14,021 nt of DNA from Christensenellaceae bacterium (GCA_020024085.1 JAHHUG010000027.1:1-14021); one strand, 5' to 3'. Shown: positions 6,074 through 13,936, numbered from the stretch's first letter. The notes: generated by a model from the letters alone, not told the origin. Translations and numbers: made by a program.

Positions 6074-8337
6074 TTAGAGTTGCACTTGCAGGAAACCCAA
6101 ACTCTGGTAAAACAACATTATTTAATAGCCTTACTGGCAGTACTGCCCATGTAGGCAACTGGCCAGGTGTAACTGTTGATAAAAGAGATGGTGTATATAA
6201 AAAAGGCAAAGAGCCAATGCAAATTATTGATTTACCAGGTATTTATTCTTTGTCACCATACACACCAGAAGAGGTTATTTCAAGAAATTACATACTAGAT
6301 GAAAAGCCTGATTGCATAATAAATATTGTTGATGCTACAAACCTTGAGAGGAATTTGTATCTAACAACACAACTTATGGAAATAGATGTTCCTATGGTAA
6401 TTGCACTTAATATGATTGATGCAGTTAAAAAGAACGGCGATAAGATTGATGCAAAAACTTTGGAGAAGAAAATAGGTATCAAGGTAGTTGAGATTTCAGC
6501 CCTTAGAGAAACTGGTCTTACAGAGCTTATGGAGGCATGTGAGGAAGTATATTCAACTCCAAGAGAGGGCAAAACAGTTCTTGAGAGTACCGACCTTAAC
6601 CACCTTATCGAAGATGTTAGAATTGCATTAAAATATAAGGGCATTGATAGTCCATTATTCCACGCAGTAAAACTTGTCGAAAATGATGAAATTGAGGTAA
6701 ATCAACATCAAGAAACTGTCAAAATGATTGATGAGTTCAAAGCAACTTTCAAGGACAATGTATTTGGCACTGACTTTGAAGCACTTGTTGCTGATGGCAG
6801 ATATAAGTATATTAATAAAAATTATTCTTCAGTAGTTACGAAGAAGCAGAAAAAGGAAAAATTATCAAAGTCGGATAAGGCAGATAAGGTACTTACTCAT
6901 AAGATTTGGGGTATTCCAATATTCTTGGTAATAATGTTTCTTGTATATCACTTGACATTTAGTGAAAACTTTTTGTTCCTAGCTGGAGCAGTAGGAGAGC
7001 AAGTTACTCTTGAGGGAACTGCTTTTGAGGGGTTAGTGCTAAATGGTGGTGGAGTAAACTCTCCAGGTGTATTTTTGCAAACGGTAGTAGGAGGACTCAC
7101 AAACCTTGTTGATGAAGCACTACGAAATGCACTTGCTACTTCGCCTGCTTGGGTAACTGGTTTACTATGTGATGGTGTTTGGGCAGGTATTGCAGCAGTA
7201 CTATCATTTGTACCACAAGTATTAATGCTATTTATGTTCCTAAGTATGCTAGAAGATAGTGGATATATGGCAAGGGTAGCATTTATTCTTGACAGAATGT
7301 TTAGAAAGTTTGGTTTGTCAGGTAGGTCATTTATGCCTATGATAATGGGCTTTGGTTGTTCTGTTCCTGCTATGATTAACACAAGAACTCTTGCTGATGA
7401 AAAGGAAAAGGTTGCTACAATTAGGGTAATACCATTCTTTAGTTGTGGTGCAAAATTACCTATTTTAACAGCAATAGCAGGTGCGATTGGTACTCAATTT
7501 GGACTTGGCAATGTGGATTTAATCACTTTTGGTATGTATTTGTTTGGTATAGTTGTAGCAATTGCAACAGTTTTACTAATGAGAAACACATCACTAAAAG
7601 GAGATACACCACCATTCATTATGGAGCTTCCAGCTTACCATATGCCACAACCTAAAAATTTGGCTTTACTTCTATGGGATAAATTAAAGCATTATCTAAA
7701 GAAAGCAAGCACAATTATCTTTGCAACTTGTATCTTGATTTGGTTTTTGTCAAACTTCAACTGGAAATGGCAAATGGTGGACAACATTGGAGAAAGTATC
7801 TTATGTAATGTTGGCGAGTTGTTTACCCCATTATTTACACCACTTGGATTTGGTAGCCAATTAAACTCTAATTATAGTTGGGTATTTGTAGTAGCAGCAG
7901 TAACAGGCTTAATCGCAAAGGAAAATGTAATTGCAACATTTGCACTAATTGCAGCAGTTATCACTGGTATGGACCCAGAAGCATTTTCAGAGGCAGAAAG
8001 TGTAGTTGCAATGATTCAAGCAACAGGAATTACCGTGCCAGCACTTATTGCTTACATTATGTTTAATATGACTACAATCCCTTGCTTTGCAGCAGTAGCA
8101 ACAGCAAAAGGCGAGCTACCAAAAAAATATTATAGAACAACAATTTTGTTCTGGTTGGTAACATCTTATCTTGTTGGTACAATGACATATCTTGTTGGTA
8201 CTTGGCCTTGGACAGTAGCAATTTTTATCGCAGTAATTGCACTTGTAGTAACACTTATTGTGCTTAACAATAAAGGTAAAATAAACTTGAGTAAATTAAA
8301 GATTAAAATGCCTAAAAAGGTAAACAAGGAGGGATAA
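6070..8337 (+). CDS. feoB: FeoB ferrous iron transporter
   Basis: A 755-residue inner-membrane Fe(II) transporter, full length. The N-terminal G domain has G1 GNPNSGKT (8-15), the switch region with WPGVTVDK (31-38), G3 DLPG (54-57), G4 NMID (114-117) and G5 SAL (143-145). A helical GDI-like region and a Lys-rich linker (about 258-273) follow. The membrane part (about 280-735) carries two inverted gate repeats with GFGCSVPA (427-434) and PFFSCGAKLP (455-464), and a third Cys in TTIPCFAA (668-675). These Cys residues are proposed iron-path ligands in the family. Nucleotide hydrolysis gates uptake of Fe(II) in anaerobic conditions. The ATG at 6070 overlaps the feoA stop by 4 nt, with GGAGG at 6058-6062. 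All key motifs are intact. The gene is followed directly by the Cys-rich accessory gene. Confidence 0.97.
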   Translation: MIRVALAGNPNSGKTTLFNSLTGSTAHVGNWPGVTVDKRDGVYKKGKEPMQIIDLPGIYSLSPYTPEEVISRNYILDEKPDCIINIVDATNLERNLYLTTQLMEIDVPMVIALNMIDAVKKNGDKIDAKTLEKKIGIKVVEISALRETGLTELMEACEEVYSTPREGKTVLESTDLNHLIEDVRIALKYKGIDSPLFHAVKLVENDEIEVNQHQETVKMIDEFKATFKDNVFGTDFEALVADGRYKYINKNYSSVVTKKQKKEKLSKSDKADKVLTHKIWGIPIFLVIMFLVYHLTFSENFLFLAGAVGEQVTLEGTAFEGLVLNGGGVNSPGVFLQTVVGGLTNLVDEALRNALATSPAWVTGLLCDGVWAGIAAVLSFVPQVLMLFMFLSMLEDSGYMARVAFILDRMFRKFGLSGRSFMPMIMGFGCSVPAMINTRTLADEKEKVATIRVIPFFSCGAKLPILTAIAGAIGTQFGLGNVDLITFGMYLFGIVVAIATVLLMRNTSLKGDTPPFIMELPAYHMPQPKNLALLLWDKLKHYLKKASTIIFATCILIWFLSNFNWKWQMVDNIGESILCNVGELFTPLFTPLGFGSQLNSNYSWVFVVAAVTGLIAKENVIATFALIAAVITGMDPEAFSEAESVVAMIQATGITVPALIAYIMFNMTTIPCFAAVATAKGELPKKYYRTTILFWLVTSYLVGTMTYLVGTWPWTVAIFIAVIALVVTLIVLNNKGKINLSKLKIKMPKKVNKEG

Positions 8338-8525
8338 TGCAACCAATAGAAATAGTAGTAATTGTGGGAGCTGTGCTAGTTGTTTTGGGAGTATTTGGAG
8401 GATACATATACAAAAAGAAAACAGGCAAAGCAGGTTGTTCGGGCTGTGATGAATGTTGTTCTGGTTGTTCTGGTTGCTCATGTACCACCAAAAAAACAGT
8501 AAAAGGTGAAGCAAATAAAAAGTAA
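8337..8525 (+). CDS. FeoB-associated Cys-rich membrane protein
   Basis: A 62-residue protein with one N-terminal TM helix (about 5-25), a short basic stretch (KKKTGK, 26-31), and then seven Cys within 16 residues: C34, C37, C40, C41, C44, C47 and C49. It ends in a basic tail. This matches the small FeoB-associated Cys-rich family (sometimes annotated virus-attachment p12-like) found after feoB in Firmicutes. The topology suggests that the Cys cluster faces the cytoplasm, where it could hold or hand on metal leaving FeoB; this role is inferred and no function is firmly established. AAGGAGG at 8326-8332 and an ATG sharing one base with the feoB stop (TAATG) show tight coupling. A terminator follows, so it is the last gene of the operon. 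Confidence 0.88.
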   Translation: MQPIEIVVIVGAVLVVLGVFGGYIYKKKTGKAGCSGCDECCSGCSGCSCTTKKTVKGEANKK

Positions 8526-8557
8526 AATACAAAATTAATATAATATTTAACATATAG

Positions 8558-8585
8558 AAAGAACCTATTTTTGTAGGTTCTTTTT
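8558..8585 (+). terminator. Rho-independent terminator of the feo operon
   Basis: AAAGAACCTA (8558-8567) pairs perfectly with TAGGTTCTTT (8574-8583) around a 6-nt loop, followed by T-rich sequence. It lies 33 bp after the stop of the Cys-rich gene. Confidence 0.9.
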
Positions 8586-8650
8586 ATTATAGATAAGGTT
8601 GTTTGAATGGATAATTAAGGAAAAATCTTATTTTTTTATCTTATAACTGA

Positions 8651-8669
8651 AATACATAGAATATGTATT
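8651..8669. repeat. 8-bp inverted repeat upstream of the phosphoesterase
   Basis: AATACATA and TATGTATT form perfect 8-bp arms around GAA. The repeat lies about 78 bp upstream of the predicted -35 box. It might be a regulator site, but nothing else supports that. Confidence 0.3.
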
Positions 8670-8746
8670 AAGTATAACCTATATGAATTACCAAAAAATA
8701 TATATCAATATATGTAATCAGCATTAGAGATTTTTGTTCTTTACTA

Positions 8747-8775
8747 TTGAAAAGGGTATTTGAAAATGTTAATAT
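8747..8775 (+). promoter_or_regulatory. Promoter of the metallophosphoesterase gene
   Basis: TTGAAA (8747-8752) and TAATAT (8770-8775) are separated by 17 bp. Transcription would begin near 8782, about 22 nt before the ATG at 8804. A TTG start codon possible at 8747 lies within the -35 box and is therefore ruled out. Confidence 0.65.
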
Positions 8776-8803
8776 GTATATATTATATTGTTGGGGGAAA
8801 GGT

Positions 8804-10357
8804 ATGAAATCAAATGGTTTTATAAAATTTGTTACAAATAAGAAATCTCTTTTTGCATTTTCGCTACTTTCTGCATTAGATGCATTTTTCTTTTATGCTT
8901 GTAGGGCAAACTTTGTATTTCTGGATATAGCAGTTTTTAATGGTATAGCTTGGTTGCTATTGTCAATTATGGCGATAAATACTATTATGCTTATTTCTTT
9001 TTATGTGCTTGTTGCTAAAGAAGTAAAAGTAAAGGAACAACTTATTGTAGAGAAAAAGGCATTCAAGGTTTTTAGTGCGATAGGTGTAATATTATCAATA
9101 TTATTTTCAATTGGCGTAATTGTTAATATGATTGTAGCAGGTCAGGAGACAATTCCTGTTATTTTCAAAATGGCATACAAAAATTTACCATATTTCGCAT
9201 CGGTAGTTGCAATAATATTCTTGATTGCTGTATATCCAAATATCAAAAATGTAACTTTTAAAAAGGTTATTGCAAGTATTATGTTTGTTTGCATATTCTT
9301 GGTATCTTTATCAATGATAATACCTTTTAAGGTGTATAAGATTACATCAAGCCCTTTGGTTATTGATTCGGGTAGTGATTATTATTCGGTAGTATTTGCT
9401 ACTAGCACTGAAGGTACGGGCTATATTGAGTATGAATATGATGGCAAAAAATATAAAACTTATGATGAGGTTATGGGAAGAATTAAGGGAGATAGCAAAA
9501 TACATACTATCAAAGTTCCAAAAGAACACCTTAACAACAATACATACAATGTAGGTTCAAAGCAAGTGTACGAGGCATTTAGCTATGGCAGTATGTTGGG
9601 TACTGAAGTAAAATCTAATAACTATAATTTCAAAGCACCTAGTGGTGAAAAACAGACTTGGCTTAGTGTATCCGATTGGCATTCAAGACTAAATAAGGCT
9701 TATAAAGCAGTAGGATATGCAGGCGATTATGACGGAGTAATAATGCTAGGCGACCCAGCTCCTGGATTAATGTTTGAAGATGAGATAAAAGACTATATAG
9801 TAGAATTTGGTGGTCAAATTAGTGGTGGACAAAAACCTGTTGTTTATGTAAGAGGTAATCACGAAACAAGAGGAGAGTATGCTGCAAAGTTGCCTAGTTA
9901 TTTAGGAATGGATAATTTTTACTATACTACATCTTTTGGCGATTATGAGTTTATTGTTTTAGATAGTGGAGAGGACAAAGTGGATTCTCACCCAGAATAT
10001 GGTTCAATGGACAACTATTATGAGTATCGCAAAAATATGACAAACTGGCTAGAAAACCTACCTGCAACTTCAAAGAAAACAATAACACTTGTACACTCTA
10101 GTGAAATATGTATTGAAAAGGACTTAATGAAAAGGTCTTATGATGCATTAAAGAATATAGGTGTAAAGCAAATTGTTAGTGGTCATACACATTCTTGTGA
10201 ATTCTTCACTGAAGATGGTATTAATGTATATCTTGATGGTGGATTCAAACATTCTAAATATATTGCAAGCAAACTTACATTCGATAATGGCAATATGTTA
10301 ATTGAAGCTTGGGACAATAATGGTGCAAAGGTGTTTAATCAAAGTACAATTATATAG
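8804..10357 (+). CDS. Membrane-anchored metallophosphoesterase, probably extracytoplasmic
   Basis: A 517-residue protein. The N-terminal part has about five TM helices (roughly 15-35, 46-69, 89-112, 129-146 and 155-175). Basic loops at 71-88 and 147-154 place the N-terminus inside and the C-terminal half outside. Residues about 181-283 form a beta-rich linker, perhaps like the N-terminal domain of purple acid phosphatases. The calcineurin-like catalytic domain (about 285-500) has the full metal-binding set: DWH (Asp291, His293), GD (Asp317), GNHE (Asn352, His353), His431 and GHTH (His461, His463). Such enzymes hydrolyse phosphomono- or diesters with two metal ions; the substrate is unknown, and envelope phosphates, nucleotides or phospholipids are possible. 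GGGGG at 8793-8797 supports the ATG at 8804 rather than earlier in-frame starts at 8747 or 8774. It is a single-gene unit, convergent with adenine deaminase. Confidence 0.88.
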   Translation: MKSNGFIKFVTNKKSLFAFSLLSALDAFFFYACRANFVFLDIAVFNGIAWLLLSIMAINTIMLISFYVLVAKEVKVKEQLIVEKKAFKVFSAIGVILSILFSIGVIVNMIVAGQETIPVIFKMAYKNLPYFASVVAIIFLIAVYPNIKNVTFKKVIASIMFVCIFLVSLSMIIPFKVYKITSSPLVIDSGSDYYSVVFATSTEGTGYIEYEYDGKKYKTYDEVMGRIKGDSKIHTIKVPKEHLNNNTYNVGSKQVYEAFSYGSMLGTEVKSNNYNFKAPSGEKQTWLSVSDWHSRLNKAYKAVGYAGDYDGVIMLGDPAPGLMFEDEIKDYIVEFGGQISGGQKPVVYVRGNHETRGEYAAKLPSYLGMDNFYYTTSFGDYEFIVLDSGEDKVDSHPEYGSMDNYYEYRKNMTNWLENLPATSKKTITLVHSSEICIEKDLMKRSYDALKNIGVKQIVSGHTHSCEFFTEDGINVYLDGGFKHSKYIASKLTFDNGNMLIEAWDNNGAKVFNQSTII

Positions 10358-10383
10358 TTTAACTTTAATAATGTTTTAATTAA

Positions 10384-10412
10384 AAAAGTCTACTAAAATC
10401 TAGTAGACTTTT
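10384..10412. terminator. Bidirectional terminator between convergent genes
   Basis: Positions 10384-10395 and 10401-10412 form a 12-bp stem with a 5-nt loop. A-rich sequence on the left and T-rich sequence on the right give a T-tract on both strands. It serves the phosphoesterase gene (plus) and the adenine deaminase gene (minus). Confidence 0.88.
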
Positions 10413-10460
10413 ATTTTTTATATGATTAAATGTTTTGTAAAAGGTGAGTTTATGGTTTTT

Positions 10461-12179
10461 CTATTCAATATATGTTTGCTTTAATACATCAAAAATACCT
10501 TTTGTAGTCATTCGTAGTTCGGGAATAACTGGTAGTGCCATAAAACTCAAGGTCATAAATGGGTCAATGCCTTTATTTACGCCTTGCTTAAAAGCAGCAG
10601 CTTTTGTTTGTTCAAGATTTTCACTTATTTCTTCAATAGGTGCATCAGTCATAATGCCTGCAATTTCTAGTACTACTTCTGATACGATTTGTTCATTATT
10701 AACAACTACGATTCCACCATGTTTTTCTATAATTCTATTTACTGCAAATGCCATATCTCTTGCATTTGTACCTACAACAATAATGTTGTGGCTGTCGTGC
10801 GAGATAGAAGTTGCAACAGCACCAGTTTTTAATCCATAGCCTTGCAAATATCCACTACCGATATGATTTGTGTGTTTATGTCTCTCAATGACAGCAATTT
10901 TCAAAATATCTTTTTCAATATCAACTTTTTCGGCATAGCCTTGATTTTTGGTAAGAATTTCTCCTGGTACCATACCGATTATGTTGTGTTTTATATCCTT
11001 AAAATCTTTTGCAGATACATTCGATACATTAAATGTGTTATGAGCGTGTTGCACTAAATTAGGTTCAATGATAGGGGTTTCAAAGGGTTTAACCTCTCCG
11101 TCATAGCAAAGTTTTCCGTTTTTAAATACCATTTGCACATTGAAATTGTCAAAACTATCAATAATAGCAAAGTCAGCGATATAGTTAGGTGCGATTGCTC
11201 CACAATGTTTAAGGTTAAAGTAACGGGCTGCATTATATGTAGCAACTTTGGCAGTGATTAAAGGATTTGCTCCAAGTTTTATAGCTTTTTTGCAGATATA
11301 ATCAATATCGCCTTTATTTAGTATATCATTTGGGTGTCGGTCATCTACGCAGAACATACAACGGTCGGCATACATAGGTGTTAAAAGTGGAAGTAGTGCC
11401 TCCAAATTTTGTGCAGCAGTGCCTTCACGAATCATAATGTATTGACCTAGTCGAAGTTTAGTAAGTGCATCATTAATATCATAACATTCGTGGTCAGAGC
11501 ATACTCCTGCTGAAATATAAGCATTCAAATCCTTGTCTTTTAGCATAGGTGCGTGACCGTCAATCATTTTGTTATGTTGTTCAGCAGAAACAAGTTTTTC
11601 TATTGCACCATTTTCGCCCGAAACTACGCTTACAAAATCCATAAATTCAGCAAGGCCACAAACTCTTGGGTGGTTGTAAAAATCATCAATAGCCTTGTAG
11701 TCTAGTTCTGCACCAGACTCATCTAAAGGTGTAGCAGGAACACAAGAAGGTAGCATAAAGTGAACATCAACCGGCAAACCCTCGGTAGCTTCTAGCATAT
11801 ATTTTATGCCATCAGTACCCATAACATTTGCAATTTCGTGTGGGTCGGTAACAAGGGTAGTAGTGCCATGGGAAATTAAGGCTTTTGCTAGTTCCTTTGG
11901 TGCAACAAGTGAACTTTCCAAGTGAATATGACTATCAATAAAACCCGGTAAAACAATTTTACCAGTCATATCGTATTCTTCATTACCAGTGTACTTGCCG
12001 ATACCAACAATAAAACCATTTGCAACAGCAATATCTCCATAACTTAGTTCGCTTGAAAAAACATTCAAATAGGTTGCATTTTTTAGTACAAGGTCAGCAG
12101 GCACTCTATTTTCTGCAACATCTACCATATGCTTTTTGATATGTAAATTGTTTGTATTTTGTTTATAATTTTCTACCAT
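10461..12179 (-). CDS. ade: Adenine deaminase
   Basis: A 572-residue cytoplasmic enzyme of the amidohydrolase superfamily (AdeC type) that converts adenine to hypoxanthine and ammonia in purine salvage. Seen in order: the N-terminal beta-sandwich segment; the metal motif DSHIH (82-86); HGTTT (104-108); TDPHE (111-115); EFMDFV (178-183); GHAP (208-211); SDHE (228-231); VDDRHP (278-283); and the C-terminal adenine-deaminase domain (about 400-572), rich in His and with SHDSHN (460-465). Length and all expected ligands (His84, His86, Glu178, His209, His230, Asp279/Asp280) are present; relatives use iron or manganese. The start is the ATG at 12179, with GGGGTG at 12189-12184; an in-frame TTG at 12191 overlaps that site and is rejected. 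The leader is only about 43 nt, too short for a purine riboswitch, so adenine control would need a protein regulator. Transcription is divergent from MgtC. Confidence 0.95.
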   Translation of the reverse strand: MVENYKQNTNNLHIKKHMVDVAENRVPADLVLKNATYLNVFSSELSYGDIAVANGFIVGIGKYTGNEEYDMTGKIVLPGFIDSHIHLESSLVAPKELAKALISHGTTTLVTDPHEIANVMGTDGIKYMLEATEGLPVDVHFMLPSCVPATPLDESGAELDYKAIDDFYNHPRVCGLAEFMDFVSVVSGENGAIEKLVSAEQHNKMIDGHAPMLKDKDLNAYISAGVCSDHECYDINDALTKLRLGQYIMIREGTAAQNLEALLPLLTPMYADRCMFCVDDRHPNDILNKGDIDYICKKAIKLGANPLITAKVATYNAARYFNLKHCGAIAPNYIADFAIIDSFDNFNVQMVFKNGKLCYDGEVKPFETPIIEPNLVQHAHNTFNVSNVSAKDFKDIKHNIIGMVPGEILTKNQGYAEKVDIEKDILKIAVIERHKHTNHIGSGYLQGYGLKTGAVATSISHDSHNIIVVGTNARDMAFAVNRIIEKHGGIVVVNNEQIVSEVVLEIAGIMTDAPIEEISENLEQTKAAAFKQGVNKGIDPFMTLSFMALPVIPELRMTTKGIFDVLKQTYIE

Positions 12180-12228
12180 ATGACACCCCAATTTAATCGT
12201 AATAGTATCAAAAAGATAACTATGTGTT

Positions 12229-12256
12229 CTTATATTTTTATAAATTAACTTATCAA
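12229..12256 (-). promoter_or_regulatory. Promoter of adenine deaminase
   Basis: On the minus strand TTGATA (12256-12251) and TATAAG (12234-12229) have a 16-bp spacer. The predicted start is near 12222, giving a leader of about 43 nt. Confidence 0.55.
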
Positions 12257-12328
12257 ATTTTAATAATTAAAGTGTAACATTATAATAGCATTAATTCAAC
12301 CAAATGTAACATTAATTAGATAATAAAC

Positions 12329-12350
12329 CACCTATAAAGGTGCTTTTTTA
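12329..12350 (+). terminator. Orphan terminator-like hairpin in the divergent intergenic region
   Basis: CACCT (12329-12333) pairs with AGGTG (12338-12342) around ATAA and is followed by C and six T (12344-12349). The T-tract is on the plus strand only, yet no plus-strand gene lies between 10357 and here. It might end a short RNA or block antisense transcripts. The stem is only 5 bp. A 10-bp direct repeat, TGTAACATTA, lies upstream at 12273-12282 and 12305-12314. Confidence 0.5.
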
Positions 12351-12553
12351 TTTTATTGTTATTTAATTAATTTTTTTATATAAATGCAGAGGTTAGTTGC
12401 AGATAAATATATTTCTCTTTAATGAGATTTTCTTGCATAATTTTATTTAGGGTATTTCCATTTTTTATATAAAAATACTTATTTATTAATTTGATGAGAA
12501 GTGCATTTGATATTATTAGGTAATATTTATTATAACTAAAATCATAGTCTTTA
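12351..12553. other. AT-rich intergenic stretch, nothing recognised
   Basis: This stretch lies between the orphan hairpin and the MgtC promoter. I see no reading frame of note, no riboswitch (nothing like the Mg-sensing M-box) and no strong hairpin. Confidence 0.5.
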
Positions 12554-12582
12554 TTGAATATGACTTTTTACTATGGTACAAT
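12554..12582 (+). promoter_or_regulatory. Promoter of the MgtC-family gene
   Basis: TTGAAT (12554-12559) and TACAAT (12577-12582) are separated by 17 bp, a good vegetative match. The transcript would start near 12589, leaving about 22 nt of leader. Confidence 0.7.
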
Positions 12583-12610
12583 TAAAATGTAATGAAGTTA
12601 GGAGAAATTT

Positions 12611-13303
12611 ATGGATTTAAATATTTTAAATGATGCTTATCCAGATATATGGAAATTAATTGTAAGATTGCTATGTGCAGTGGTTTGTGGTTTGATAATT
12701 GGAAGTGAGAGAAAAGCTCGTTCTAAAGAAGCAGGACCAAGGACACATGCGATAGTATGTTTTGCATCTGCATTAATGATGATTATTTCAAAATATGCTT
12801 TTACGGATATCAACGGCTCGTACGATGTTGAAAGAATTGCAGCACAAATTGTAACAGGTATAGGTTTCTTGGGTGCAGGAATGATTTTCTACAAAAGGGA
12901 TATTATTCAAGGTCTTACAACAGCAGCAGGTATTTGGGCAACAGCAGGCATTGGTATGGCAATAGGCTCGGGTATGATAATTATAGGTATTGTATCTACC
13001 GTAATTATTTTATTGATACAAGTTTTCTTGCACATACGAGTTATTAACAAATCAAATAACCCTAATATGTCTGTTACTATGAAGGCTATCCTTAAAATTG
13101 AGAACAATAGTGATATCGAGGAGTTTAAGGAGATATTTGGAATAAATACATTTTTAAAATATCGTACATTTACCACTGGTTCAACTAATCAACCAAGAAT
13201 TGAACTTGAGTTTCATACCAAAAAAGATTGTTCACCAGAGAGCATTTATGAGATAACATTTAATCATCCTTATATAGTGTCATTAGAGGTATTAGAAGAT
13301 TAA
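12611..13303 (+). CDS. MgtC/SapB-family membrane protein
   Basis: A 230-residue protein with five hydrophobic segments (about 14-31, 45-62, 78-95, 102-119 and 121-142) and a cytoplasmic C-terminal domain (about 155-230) resembling an ACT-like fold. Family motifs are GLIIGSERK (27-35), AGPRTHAIVCF (41-51), GIGFLGAGMIF (83-93) and GLTTAAGIWATAGIGMA (101-117). MgtC proteins help some pathogens survive low magnesium and affect the F-type ATPase, but most free-standing homologues in Firmicutes have no established role; a membrane role in ion or pH homeostasis is inferred. AGGAG at 12600-12604 sets the start. The leader is too short for a magnesium riboswitch. No terminator follows, so the two small downstream reading frames are probably co-transcribed. 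Confidence 0.92.
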   Translation: MDLNILNDAYPDIWKLIVRLLCAVVCGLIIGSERKARSKEAGPRTHAIVCFASALMMIISKYAFTDINGSYDVERIAAQIVTGIGFLGAGMIFYKRDIIQGLTTAAGIWATAGIGMAIGSGMIIIGIVSTVIILLIQVFLHIRVINKSNNPNMSVTMKAILKIENNSDIEEFKEIFGINTFLKYRTFTTGSTNQPRIELEFHTKKDCSPESIYEITFNHPYIVSLEVLED

Positions 13304-13323
13304 TGTGCTAACAATTTTTAATT

Positions 13324-13455
13324 ATGGATTTATATGAACATATACAGTTTGAAGATAATCCATATAAACCATCAAAGCTAGGTAAAACTCCTATACAAAA
13401 GAGATTAAATAAAAAGGAATATATACATCAATTGTGGAGGATATTCTATGATTGA
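13324..13455 (+). CDS. Possible small protein of 43 residues
   Basis: An ATG at 13324 opens a 43-codon frame ending at TGA 13453-13455, overlapping the next gene's start by 8 nt. The predicted peptide is hydrophilic and basic (nine Lys and two Arg), with no TM helix or signal peptide, and includes DNPYKPSKLGKTP (11-23). I do not recognise it. For: it fills the gap between MgtC and the YcxB-like gene, has a protein-like composition, and its end overlaps the next start as in coupled genes. Against: no Shine-Dalgarno is visible before 13324, and the stop-free stretch is only slightly longer than chance allows. It could also be a remnant of a longer gene. Confidence 0.38.
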   Translation: MDLYEHIQFEDNPYKPSKLGKTPIQKRLNKKEYIHQLWRIFYD

Positions 13456-13936
13456 ATTTAGTGGGGAACTATCGGAAATAAATAGACAACGAATTATAAA
13501 AAATGATACCTTCGTTAATATGGTAACAATAATGAATGCAGTAGTTATTTATACTGCAATAATTCTTGCATTTGCAATTGCTTTTCATGAATGGCTAATA
13601 ACAATAATGCTATCACCATTACTGGTATTAATAATATATACGCCACTATTTCCACATATATGTAAGAAAAAAGACTTAGATGAAATGATGCAAAAAAGTA
13701 TTATTTTTGATGAGGAATATGATGGCATATATGTTGATTATAATGGAAAACCCAGAACTGCATATTTTTCATTTCACGATGTAAAAAAAATTATAGATTT
13801 AGGTGATTCATATTATATTAAATTTTACTTTCCTAAATTAATAATATTTGTGTGTCAAAAAGATTTAATAACGCAAGGAACTATCGAAGAATTTGAGGAA
13901 ATGTTTGCAGATAAAATTATTGTAAAAGAAAAGTAA
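13448..13936 (+). CDS. YcxB-like two-TM membrane protein
   Basis: A 162-residue protein with a short N-terminal cytoplasmic segment, two adjacent TM helices (about 28-46 and 48-67), a basic CKKK stop-transfer (72-75) and a C-terminal soluble domain (about 84-158). The soluble domain has the beta-strand pattern of YcxB-like proteins: a hydrophobic FDEEYDGIYV strand, YFSFHDVKKI (106-115), YYIKFYFPKLIIFVCQK (122-138) and a final helix EEFEEMFAD (147-155). The family's function is unknown. GGAGG at 13436-13440 supports the start. It overlaps the possible 43-residue frame and is probably in the MgtC transcript, since no terminator lies between. The family assignment comes from pattern and topology only, and some other small PH-like membrane protein is possible. 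Confidence 0.75.
   Translation: MIEFSGELSEINRQRIIKNDTFVNMVTIMNAVVIYTAIILAFAIAFHEWLITIMLSPLLVLIIYTPLFPHICKKKDLDEMMQKSIIFDEEYDGIYVDYNGKPRTAYFSFHDVKKIIDLGDSYYIKFYFPKLIIFVCQKDLITQGTIEEFEEMFADKIIVKEK

Noticed and set aside
6948..7382. 144-codon reading frame opposite feoB
   Set aside because: It lies wholly inside the membrane domain of an intact feoB, has no ribosome site, and its product has no recognisable family features.
8747..8803. TTG or ATG starts giving a longer phosphoesterase
   Set aside because: The TTG at 8747 is part of the -35 box and the ATG at 8774 overlaps the -10 box; GGGGG at 8793-8797 serves the ATG at 8804.
12180..12191. TTG start four codons upstream for adenine deaminase
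   Set aside because: It overlaps the GGGGTG that acts as ribosome site for the ATG at 12179.
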